A stretch of 14,637 nt of DNA. It comes from Candidatus Aerophobota bacterium. GTDB lineage: Bacteria; Aerophobota; Aerophobia; Aerophobales; AE-B3A. The stretch lies in NCBI GenBank assembly GCA_030616535.1, contig JAUWXE010000017.1, forward strand, positions 1-14,637. Reading direction: 5' to 3'. The notes beneath the pieces were generated by a model. It made no database searches. It was not told the origin of the DNA and saw nothing but the letters and a program-made list of their open reading frames with translations. Below, piece by piece: positions 1-6,211 of this stretch (position 1 is its first letter; each line of letters opens with the position of its first letter). Both the position numbers and the translations under genes were made by a program.

Positions 1-1
1 C

Positions 2-178
2 AAGGTGCTGCTTGGCGAAAAAGAGACGGAGATTTCCTTTGGCGATGTTGTTTACGTTCCTCCTAACGAGATCCATCAGTTCAAGAATGCAGGGGATGAG
101 CCTTTTGGTTTTATCTGCGTAATTCCTAATAAAGATATGTTGAGTAAAATAAAGGCCGAAGGTAGCCGCAACCTTTAG
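2..178 (+). CDS. Cupin-domain protein, C-terminal end (5' truncated)
   Basis: The reading frame is open from base 2 to a TAG at 176-178, giving the last 58 residues of a protein whose start lies outside the window. It contains the second cupin motif, GDVVYVPPNEIHQFKN, in which the His and flanking Pro/Asn match the metal-binding half of a small cupin beta-barrel (Cupin_2 type). Such proteins are often small sugar- or keto-acid-binding isomerases, dioxygenases or sensors; the substrate cannot be told. The last five residues (GSRNL) and the stop codon are encoded by a REP-like repeat that begins at 161, so the natural C-terminus was probably near KIKAE and was altered when the repeat arrived (inference). 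It lies upstream of the dehydrogenase gene in the same orientation, 115 bases away. Confidence 0.75.
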   Translation, partial: KVLLGEKETEISFGDVVYVPPNEIHQFKNAGDEPFGFICVIPNKDMLSKIKAEGSRNL

Positions 179-237
179 GTTGCGTAAAGAAAAGCAAAGC
201 TATTGTGTATAAGCGCAGGATAAATCCTGCGGCTACC
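161..237. repeat. REP-like paired palindromic element, copy 1
   Basis: This 77-base element has inverted ends GGTAGCCGCA and TGCGGCTACC. Each end carries a GTAG head followed by a perfect 8-bp hairpin: CGCAACCT/AGGTTGCG (167-174 with 177-184) and CGCAGGAT/ATCCTGCG (214-221 with 224-231). A GTAG tetranucleotide next to a palindrome is the hallmark of bacterial REP sequences mobilised by RAYT (Y1 HUH) transposases. Two REPs in opposite orientation form a BIME-like unit. No RAYT gene is in the window. The same head and first hairpin recur at 1335. Confidence 0.75.
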
Positions 238-282
238 AATCGTAAGAAGTCAAAAATATTTTTAACAATACTAGTAAACTAT

Positions 283-288
283 AAGGAG
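283..288 (+). promoter_or_regulatory. Ribosome binding site of the dehydrogenase gene
   Basis: AAGGAG lies five bases before the ATG at 294 and fixes that start. I saw no convincing promoter between the REP element and this site, so transcription may enter from upstream. Confidence 0.7.
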
Positions 289-293
289 ACCTT

Positions 294-1322
294 ATGAAAG
301 CCGCTAGATACTATAGCAATGATGATGTAAGAGTGGAGGAAGTTCCTGTTCCCGAAATCGGCTCTGGGGAAATACTTGTTGAAGTTAAGGCTTGTGGGGT
401 GTGCGGTAGTGATGTAATGGAGTGGTATATGAAGCCAAGAGCTCCTTTATTTTTTGGTCACGAACCGGCTGGTGTTGTCTGCCGGGTGGGAAAGGGAGTA
501 GAAAACTTATCAGTAGGGGATCGGGTTTTTGTTCATCATCATGTTCCCTGTTTCGTCTGTCATTACTGCCGTCGCGGAAGCTACACTATGTGCCGGACTT
601 TCAAGGAGACCCGGCTTTACCCCGGGGGATTTGCCGAGTACGTTCGTGTCCCGGCTCCTAATGTAAGAACCGACGTTCTCAAGCTTCCTCAGGAGGTTTC
701 TTTTGATGAGGGAAGTTTAATTGAGCCAATGGCTTGCTGTTTGAGAGGCATCAGGCGGGCAAATTTACAACTCGGCGACACTGTCCTCATTATGGGAGCC
801 GGTTTCACTGGATTGGTTCATCTTCAACTAGTCAAGATTTTAGGAGCGGGTTTAGTCATCGTCAGTGATTTTCTCGATTTCAAGCTCGAAAAGGCCAAAA
901 AATTTGGGGCAGATGTGGTCATCAATCCTGGTAAAGAAGACCCTCTGGAAAAAATTAAAGAAGTAAATGAAGAAAGGGGAGCCGACATAGTCGTAGTTAC
1001 CCCAGGAAGCATTGAGGCTGTTAAAGAGGGGATTAGGTTGGCAGGAAAAGGCGCTACTCTTTATCAATATGGACCAACTTCTCCTGAAGTTACCCTTTCT
1101 ATTGTTCCTCATCGGTTCTTTTTTTCCGAGATTACTTTTGTGGCTAGCTATTCTTCCTCTCCCCTGGAAACCCGCACTATCCTTGAATATATCTACCAGA
1201 AAAGGATTAATACAGATGGGTTAATCACCCATCATTTTAGTCTGGAACAAATTGACCAAGCGGTAAAGTTAACTGCTGAGGCTAAGGAATCTTTAAAGGT
1301 CTTGGTCAAGATGGGAGGATAA
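294..1322 (+). CDS. Zinc-dependent medium-chain alcohol/polyol dehydrogenase
   Basis: This is a 342-residue member of the medium-chain dehydrogenase family (threonine/sorbitol dehydrogenase type), of normal length. The catalytic-zinc region shows Cys37 (GVCGSD) and the His56-Glu57 pair (GHE). The structural-zinc lobe has all four cysteines: 86, 89, 92 and 100. The Rossmann domain carries GAGFTG at 168-173, and Asp192 at the end of the second strand points to NAD rather than NADP. The expected reaction is reversible NAD-linked oxidation of a secondary alcohol of a polyol, sugar or amino-alcohol in the cytoplasm; the substrate cannot be read from the sequence. REP-like elements lie on both sides. 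The E1 fusion gene starts 94 bases downstream in the same direction, so the two may act in one pathway that ends in oxidative decarboxylation (inference). Confidence 0.9.
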   Translation: MKAARYYSNDDVRVEEVPVPEIGSGEILVEVKACGVCGSDVMEWYMKPRAPLFFGHEPAGVVCRVGKGVENLSVGDRVFVHHHVPCFVCHYCRRGSYTMCRTFKETRLYPGGFAEYVRVPAPNVRTDVLKLPQEVSFDEGSLIEPMACCLRGIRRANLQLGDTVLIMGAGFTGLVHLQLVKILGAGLVIVSDFLDFKLEKAKKFGADVVINPGKEDPLEKIKEVNEERGADIVVVTPGSIEAVKEGIRLAGKGATLYQYGPTSPEVTLSIVPHRFFFSEITFVASYSSSPLETRTILEYIYQKRINTDGLITHHFSLEQIDQAVKLTAEAKESLKVLVKMGG

Positions 1323-1334
1323 TCTTTATTTTGA

Positions 1335-1392
1335 GGTAGCCGCAACCTTTAGGTTGCGCTGTTTTACGCAGGCTCTGAGCCTTGCGGCTACC
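1335..1392. repeat. REP-like paired palindromic element, copy 2
   Basis: This 58-base element begins with the same 24 bases as copy 1: the GTAG head at 1336-1339 and the hairpin arms at 1341-1348 and 1351-1358. It ends in the inverted head TGCGGCTACC. The inner right-hand hairpin differs from copy 1: CGCAGGCTC pairs with GAGCC plus TGCG, leaving one bulged T. It lies between the dehydrogenase and E1 genes, where its RNA could act as a 3' mRNA barrier or a weak attenuator. Confidence 0.75.
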
Positions 1393-1416
1393 TAATTAAA
1401 GAAGGAGGAAATTAGA

Positions 1417-3780
1417 ATGGTACGAGAGATCACTTTATTACCCGAGTTTGCCCCCGGGTTTGTTGAAATAAAAGATAAGATCCCTAAATTTCAATATAGA
1501 AAGTCATTAGAGGGAGATTTAAGGAAAGAAGAGCTCACCAGAGAGGAATGTATAGACTTACTTAAATGGATGCTCTTCATCAGGAACCTCGAGGAAATGA
1601 TTTTTGAGTTAAGGGAAAATAAAGGTAGATATGGTCCTATGAAATATCTATATATTGGGGCAACTCATCTCTCAATCGGTCAGGAAGCAGTTTCTACTGG
1701 CGCTATATCAGCTATCCTGCCGGATGATTATATCACCAGTCATCATCGGGGGCATGGAGATGCTTTAGCCAAAGGATACTTTGCTATCAAACGTATGAGC
1801 GATGCATCTTTGATTAACCTAATTACAGAAGACGAAGAACTGGCAAAGTTTTTAGGATTTGAAGTTAAGGACAAAACTCATGGGGAGCTTGTTGAAGAGG
1901 CTCTGAGACTACACCTTTTTAGGACTATAGCGGAGTTATTTGGCAAAGAAGCCGGCTACTGCAAGGGAAGAGGAGGATCAATGCATATAGCCGACTTTAG
2001 CAGGGGTCACCTGGGGGCAAATGCTATTGTGGGAGGAAGCATGGGTATGGCGGTCGGCTCGGGAATGGCCTCCAGATACTTTGAAGATCAGAGACTAACC
2101 CTATGTTTTGCCGGTGATGGGGCCTTTAACAATGGTATTAGCCATGAGGCAATAAATATGGCTACTATGGCTCAGTTCACCAATGGATTAATGGGTAAAA
2201 AGTTTGGAATTCCTGTTATATTTGCGGCCGTTAACAATCAATACGGAATGACCGGGCAGCAAAGAGGTGAGGTTACGGGAATAGAGTTTTTGGCAGAGAG
2301 GAGCTTTGGGTATAACAAGCAAGGAATGCACGCTGAAATTGTTAATGGAATGGATGTGCTTGCGGTTAGAGAGGCAACTAAAAGAGGAGCAGAACTGGCT
2401 AGAAATGGTGAGGGTCCCGTTTTTTTGGAATTTTGGTGCTATCGGTTTAAGGGGCATAATGTCAAGGACAGGTTGGAAAGAAAAGAGGATGAAACCTACC
2501 GTGCCTTAAAGGAGCTTGAGGCATGGACCAAAATAGATCCTCTCAAGACCTTTTCTAAAGAATTGACAAAAGAAAAAATTATAACCCCAGAGGAACTTGA
2601 AGAATATAAAAAGGAAAGCAGGGCTCGCAATGAGCTTATGGCCGTTAAGGCCGCTGAGGCAAAGAGCCCTGATCCAAAGAAAATGTATTTTGGTCTCTTT
2701 ACTCATACAAGCTCAAGCGAAGTCCCTGAAAAGTTCAGAACCTCCCCCATCTTAAAGAAGCCAGAGTTTTTAGAAAGAGATCCTCATGTGCCCATTACCT
2801 ATGGGGAAGCGGTAACTGAGACTTTATTCCAGGAAATGAAGCGAGATAGAAGAGTTGTGATGTGGGGAGAGGATATTGCTGACTACGGAGGTGCATATGG
2901 GGTCACCACGGGACTCCTTGAGATTTTTGGAAGGGAGCGCATTTTTAATACGGCTATCTCAGAGGCAGCCATTATAGGAAGCGGAGCTGGGGCAGCCTTG
3001 AGAGGCTTAAGGCCCGTAGTGGAGATAATGTACATTGACTTTATCTTGCAAGCTTTAGATCAGCTGGGAAATCAGGCGGCAAAATGGAAATATATGTCCG
3101 GTGGTCAGGCAACCCTGCCTTTGACTATACGCACAACCATTGGTGGAGGCAAAGGATACGCTGGTCAGCACTCCCAGAGCCTGGAAGCTATACTTGCCCA
3201 CCTGCCAGGATTGAAAATTGCTGCTCCTTCAGATGCCTATGATGCAAAGGGAATGCTTACATCTGCTATAAGAGATGATAATCTAGTAGTATTTATTGAA
3301 CATCAGAACCTTTACCGAGAGCCTTTAGCTAAAGGTAAGGTTCCCAAGGAGGAGTACCTAGTTCCTCTGGGAAAGGCTAAGATTAAAAGAGAGGCCGATC
3401 CTTCTAAGGAGAGTGTGACCTTAGTTGGCTGGTTATCTATGGTACCTATAGCCTTAAAAGCTGCGGAAAAATTATCAGAGGAAGATATTGAAGTGGAAGT
3501 AATTGATATTCGGTGTTTATACCCTCTTGATATAGATACTATAGTAAAATCTATCCAGAAGACGGGTAGAGGTGTCATAGTTCACCAGGCTGTCCAATTT
3601 ATGGGTTTTGGAGCAGAGATAGGCATGGAAATCCAGGAAAAAGCGTTTGACTATCTGGATGCCCCAATACTCCGAATAGCAGCTCCCAATACCCCTCCAC
3701 CCTCATCTTCGGTTTTGGAAAAGGCATTTTTACCCAGTGAAAAAAATGTTATCGCCGGAATAAAGGAGCTTATCCGGTAG
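1417..3780 (+). CDS. Fused alpha-beta E1 component of a 2-oxoacid dehydrogenase (thiamine diphosphate-dependent)
   Basis: This 787-residue protein joins the two E1 subunits that most bacteria encode separately. The alpha half (about 20-400) has GQEA, the RGHGDALAKG segment (111-120), KGRGGSMHI (183-191) and the thiamine diphosphate/Mg motif GDG (233-235) to NN (273-274). The beta half (459-787) has the conserved Glu485 (MWGED), SEAAIIGSGAG, His585 (GQHSQSLE) and a transketolase C-terminal domain (VEVIDIRCLYPLD). The enzyme should decarboxylate a 2-oxoacid and pass the acyl group to a lipoyl E2. No E2 or E3 gene is in the window. Two insertions stand out: about 40 residues after the RGHG segment (about 127-168), and about 11 residues inside the GDG-to-NN stretch. 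The RBS AAGGAGGA ends seven bases before the ATG. Pyruvate, acetoin or branched-chain 2-oxoacids are all possible substrates. Confidence 0.9.
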   Translation: MVREITLLPEFAPGFVEIKDKIPKFQYRKSLEGDLRKEELTREECIDLLKWMLFIRNLEEMIFELRENKGRYGPMKYLYIGATHLSIGQEAVSTGAISAILPDDYITSHHRGHGDALAKGYFAIKRMSDASLINLITEDEELAKFLGFEVKDKTHGELVEEALRLHLFRTIAELFGKEAGYCKGRGGSMHIADFSRGHLGANAIVGGSMGMAVGSGMASRYFEDQRLTLCFAGDGAFNNGISHEAINMATMAQFTNGLMGKKFGIPVIFAAVNNQYGMTGQQRGEVTGIEFLAERSFGYNKQGMHAEIVNGMDVLAVREATKRGAELARNGEGPVFLEFWCYRFKGHNVKDRLERKEDETYRALKELEAWTKIDPLKTFSKELTKEKIITPEELEEYKKESRARNELMAVKAAEAKSPDPKKMYFGLFTHTSSSEVPEKFRTSPILKKPEFLERDPHVPITYGEAVTETLFQEMKRDRRVVMWGEDIADYGGAYGVTTGLLEIFGRERIFNTAISEAAIIGSGAGAALRGLRPVVEIMYIDFILQALDQLGNQAAKWKYMSGGQATLPLTIRTTIGGGKGYAGQHSQSLEAILAHLPGLKIAAPSDAYDAKGMLTSAIRDDNLVVFIEHQNLYREPLAKGKVPKEEYLVPLGKAKIKREADPSKESVTLVGWLSMVPIALKAAEKLSEEDIEVEVIDIRCLYPLDIDTIVKSIQKTGRGVIVHQAVQFMGFGAEIGMEIQEKAFDYLDAPILRIAAPNTPPPSSSVLEKAFLPSEKNVIAGIKELIR

Positions 3781-3804
3781 AGACATTTTAGCTCTGAAAA
3801 TTCG

Positions 3805-3821
3805 ACATTTCATAAAAATGT
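3805..3821. repeat. Short AT-rich inverted repeat
   Basis: ACATTT and AAATGT form perfect 6-base arms around a 5-base centre, 56 bases upstream of the small zinc-ribbon gene. It could be an operator or chance in AT-rich DNA. A TATAAA lies next to it at 3822-3827, with a TCGACA 14 bases further upstream. That spacing is too short for a good sigma-70 promoter. Confidence 0.25.
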
Positions 3822-3876
3822 TATAAAATGAGTATGATGGAAAAAGAGTTTTTCACCCACATTAAGGAGGCAAACC

Positions 3877-4191
3877 ATGATCAAAGAAATCAAGACATCC
3901 CTTTACTGTAGCTGGTGTTTGAGTGAGGCTCCGACTTTGATAACCTATATCGGGGATTCTATCGTGAAGATGGAGTGTCAGAGTTGTGGGCATGTGTATA
4001 GAATATCTAAAGCATCCCTTTATTCATCTATACTTTCCGAATGGGAAAAGAGAGCCTTAACCAAGCCCTTAAGACTGGCCGAAGAGATAAGAAACCACCC
4101 ATCTCGCTTTGTGTTGAGCTTTCCTTTCAGAGTTCTTAGCAAACCTTTCAGGGTGACCAAAGAACTGGCACAGGCCTACCTTAAGTCCTGA
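3877..4191 (+). CDS. Small zinc-ribbon protein of unknown function
   Basis: This 104-residue protein has a good RBS (AAGGAGG at 3864-3870, six bases before the ATG). Two CxxC pairs, Cys11/Cys14 and Cys34/Cys37, are about 20 residues apart, as in a treble-clef or rubredoxin-like zinc ribbon that binds one zinc. It resembles the short 'bh protein' zinc-ribbon type seen in Firmicutes (recalled resemblance, unverified). The C-terminal 60 residues are basic and probably helical, with a repeated SFPFRVLSKPFRV-like pattern, so nucleic-acid or protein binding is possible. There is no signal peptide or membrane segment. It follows the E1 gene by 96 bases and may be transcribed separately. The function is unknown. 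Confidence 0.65.
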   Translation: MIKEIKTSLYCSWCLSEAPTLITYIGDSIVKMECQSCGHVYRISKASLYSSILSEWEKRALTKPLRLAEEIRNHPSRFVLSFPFRVLSKPFRVTKELAQAYLKS

Positions 4192-4256
4192 AAAATTGAT
4201 TACTGCAAAGTAAAAGGCTGAATACTCTATAAAAATTCTGAATCCCGCCTGAGTGA

Positions 4257-4448
4257 GCTTCAAAGTGTTCCCATTGTGGGTTTGAGAAGATTTACAAAAA
4301 TGCCGCCTACAAGATAAAGCCAGAGAGATTATTTGAACAGTTAAAAAAAGACCAAGAAATGGAGATAACAATCCAGCAGTTCGCCTGCCCTTACTGCAGA
4401 ACTTCTGTTTGCACCCCGGAGAAAAAGGCAAAAATAATTCTTTTTTGA
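4257..4448 (+). pseudogene. Relic of a second zinc-ribbon protein gene
   Basis: The frame after the TGA at 4254-4256 is open to the TGA at 4446-4448 and reads like a real protein. It starts ASKCSHCG and has a second zinc knuckle, FACPYCRTSVC, about 40 residues later. There is no ATG, GTG or TTG ahead of the first CxxC pair and no ribosome binding site, so the 5' end seems lost or frameshifted. It sits just after an intact gene with a similar pair of CxxC knuckles and may be a decayed relative (inference). A sequencing error near 4250 could also explain the missing start. An unusual start codon such as ATT is less likely. Confidence 0.4.
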
Positions 4449-4638
4449 TGGCTGCCACGGCGAAAAGATTTACCTCCCTAAGGAATTCTCAAACAAAAAC
4501 AAACTCCTCATAGTGTAAAATAATTATGAATATTTAGGAGTGCGTTCAGGTAAAATGGACAATACCTCTTTTATTTCTCCTGAAAATCCCTTAGGGCCTA
4601 AGTTTACTTTCAATTTTTCGGTAGTTTTATTCGAAGGG

Positions 4639-4666
4639 TTGACAGTGTCAAAAATTAATATATAAT
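4639..4666 (+). promoter_or_regulatory. Sigma-70-type promoter of the GntR regulator gene
   Basis: A perfect TTGACA (4639-4644) and a perfect TATAAT (4661-4666) are 16 bases apart, giving a start near 4673. It is the clearest promoter in the window, about 35 bases before the regulator's ATG. The leader would be short, with no strong Shine-Dalgarno, so the regulator may be weakly translated. Confidence 0.8.
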
Positions 4667-4675
4667 AAATTTAAA

Positions 4676-4691
4676 CGTTAACGCCTTAACG
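4676..4691. promoter_or_regulatory. Probable operator for the GntR regulator (autoregulation)
   Basis: CGTTAA-CGCC-TTAACG is a perfect inverted repeat with 6-base arms and a 4-base centre. It begins about 10 bases after the -10 box, so a bound repressor would cover the start of transcription. Palindromes of this size are typical sites for dimeric GntR-family winged-helix proteins. I found no second full copy in the window, only scattered half-sites. Confidence 0.6.
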
Positions 4692-4706
4692 CTCAGAGAT
4701 GACATA

Positions 4707-5444
4707 ATGGATACCGAAAGTATCATACGCGAGGGAAGTTTTGTTCCCAAATACCATCAGCTAATGGAAATTATCAAGGGAATGATTAGATCTGGTGAGC
4801 TGAAACAGGGCATGAGGATTCCGTCCGAGAACGAGCTGCAGGAGAAATACAGGCTCAGCAACACAACAGTCAGGAAAGCTATAAATGAGTTGCTTCATGG
4901 GGGAATAATTTATAGGGAGCAGGGGAAAGGAACTTTCGTAGCCAGGACAAGAATTAATCAAGAACTGACCAAAATTACCAGCTTCACTGAGGACATGGTG
5001 CAGAGAGGATTAAAGCCGAGCATTAAGGTCATCAGCGTGGATGTGATTCTCCCTTCTGCTGAACTAATCAGCAGTCTCATTTTGGATAAAAATGATCAGG
5101 TAATCAAAATTCATAGACTTCGTCTGGCCAATAGAGAGCCGGTGGCTATTCAGACATCTTATTTGTCTTACAAATTATCTCCCGGGATTGAAAAAGAAGA
5201 TTTAACTAAGTCCCTGACTGTAATATTAAAGGAGAGATATAATTTGCATTTGGTCAAGGCTATCCAGAACTTATATCCGTCGCTGGCCACTGATTATGAA
5301 TCCAAAATGCTAGAAATAAGTAAGGGAGCACCTGTACTTATAGCTGAGCGCACTTCCTATCTTCCTAGCAATCAACCGGCTGAATTTCTTAAATCAGTCT
5401 ACAGGGGTAATCGTTATAAGTTTTTGGTAGAACTAAGAAGATAG
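4707..5444 (+). CDS. GntR-family transcriptional regulator (HutC/UTRA subfamily)
   Basis: This 245-residue protein has the usual two-domain layout. The winged-helix DNA-binding domain spans about 14-80 and includes YHQLMEIIKGMI, the PSENEL helix (39-44), the recognition helix TTVRKAINEL (53-62) and the wing GKGTFV (73-78). A UTRA ligand-binding domain fills the rest (about 95-240). UTRA domains usually bind small sugars, sugar phosphates or organic acids and release the repressor from DNA. It is preceded by a strong promoter and a palindrome that fits an autoregulatory operator. It stands ahead of a sugar ABC transporter and sugar-modifying enzymes, so it is probably their local regulator (inference). 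No strong Shine-Dalgarno precedes the ATG, which is chosen because the conserved domain starts soon after it. Confidence 0.9.
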   Translation: MDTESIIREGSFVPKYHQLMEIIKGMIRSGELKQGMRIPSENELQEKYRLSNTTVRKAINELLHGGIIYREQGKGTFVARTRINQELTKITSFTEDMVQRGLKPSIKVISVDVILPSAELISSLILDKNDQVIKIHRLRLANREPVAIQTSYLSYKLSPGIEKEDLTKSLTVILKERYNLHLVKAIQNLYPSLATDYESKMLEISKGAPVLIAERTSYLPSNQPAEFLKSVYRGNRYKFLVELRR

Positions 5445-5474
5445 GAAAGCTTTCGGCAAAGGAGGCAGAAAAAA

Positions 5475-5543
5475 ATGATACGTGGTTCAGTCTCCCCTCA
5501 GAGAGCGGTTCTTCCTCATAATTATTTCACACTTGCCTCGTGA
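5475..5543 (+). CDS. Possible 22-residue leader peptide or small ORF
   Basis: An ATG at 5475 follows AAAGGAGG (5458-5465) at a good spacing of nine bases. It opens a 22-codon frame starting MIRGSVSPQR and ending at a TGA at 5541-5543. The RBS is better than that of the regulator gene, which ends 30 bases upstream. No family is recognised. It could be a translated leader, the surviving start of a lost gene, or chance. Confidence 0.25.
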   Translation: MIRGSVSPQRAVLPHNYFTLAS

Positions 5544-5670
5544 CGGCTTTTCTCTCATTTGGTAATTACTAAGGTGAATTTTAGAAAACAGTACTCTCGG
5601 AAAAGAAGGTGAAAAATTAGGAAAGTAGGACCGAATAACCAAGATTTTGCGCAGGAACTGTTCTTTCTCG

Positions 5671-5691
5671 TTAAAAAAAGGAATTTTTTAA
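5671..5691. repeat. AT-rich inverted repeat
   Basis: TTAAAAAA and TTTTTTAA are perfect 8-base arms separated by five bases. The stem is all A/T, so it is weak as a terminator. It may simply reflect A/T tracts. Confidence 0.35.
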
Positions 5692-5831
5692 GGAAAAAGG
5701 CTAAAACAAAAGCGTACCTCACCACAGGACGTGGAAAACTCCTTTAACAGGATTCCGAAAGATTAACCTGTTCCTACGAGCCTTTTCTCCTCAGTAAAAG
5801 ACAAAAGCATCTGTGCTTGAGTATCTATATG

Positions 5832-5861
5832 TTGAGACATACAAGCTAAGGCTATTGTAAT
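5832..5861 (+). promoter_or_regulatory. Possible promoter of the sugar-transport operon
   Basis: TTGAGA (5832-5837, one mismatch to the -35 consensus) and TGTAAT (5856-5861, one mismatch to the -10) are 18 bases apart. This is the best candidate seen upstream of the sugar-binding protein gene, and it would give a leader of about 345 bases. The GntR palindrome is not repeated beside it. Confidence 0.3.
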
Positions 5862-6211
5862 GGACCACATCTTTTTCCCTCTCGTTTTGGTGATATCTAA
5901 TTTATAGCCTGTCTTCTTTAGCTAATTTTGGGGGGTGATGAGATTATCCCTAATTACTCAAAAGCTAAATAGGGATGGAAAGAGAATTTCCGAGAGAACT
6001 AAAAGTGAATAGAAAGGGGGTGATAGCTACTAAAGAATATAAAACTCTGGGTTAAATTCCATTATAAGGAGGTGAGAAATAGAAAAATAAATAGGCTCAT
6101 TAGCTGGGGTAAAGCAAGTTTTCCTAAAGAGAGAAGCGTTGAAAGACTAATTTCTGCCGTTGGAGCTTTCCACAGAAAAATGAACAACATATTATTTCGC
6201 AGGAGGTCACG

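Larger units (their letters stand above)
5445..6211. other. 767-base gap between regulator and sugar-binding protein genes
   Basis: No gene of normal size is seen here. The gap holds a 22-codon ORF with a strong RBS (5475-5543), an AT-rich inverted repeat TTAAAAAA/TTTTTTAA (5671-5678 with 5684-5691) and a possible promoter (5832-5861). In its last 300 bases there are several G-rich Shine-Dalgarno-like stretches, near 5929, 6015, 6067 and 6201, of which only the last clearly serves a gene. A 24-codon ORF follows one of them (5938-6012). The rest looks non-coding or decayed. Confidence 0.5.

Noticed and set aside
4069..4458. 129-codon minus-strand frame
   Set aside because: It overlaps the intact zinc-ribbon gene and the zinc-knuckle relic on the plus strand, which have better coding signals.
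4555..4665. 36-codon ATG frame upstream of the GntR gene
   Set aside because: The nearest AGGAG is 14 bases away, and the frame runs through the consensus promoter and ends inside the -10 box.
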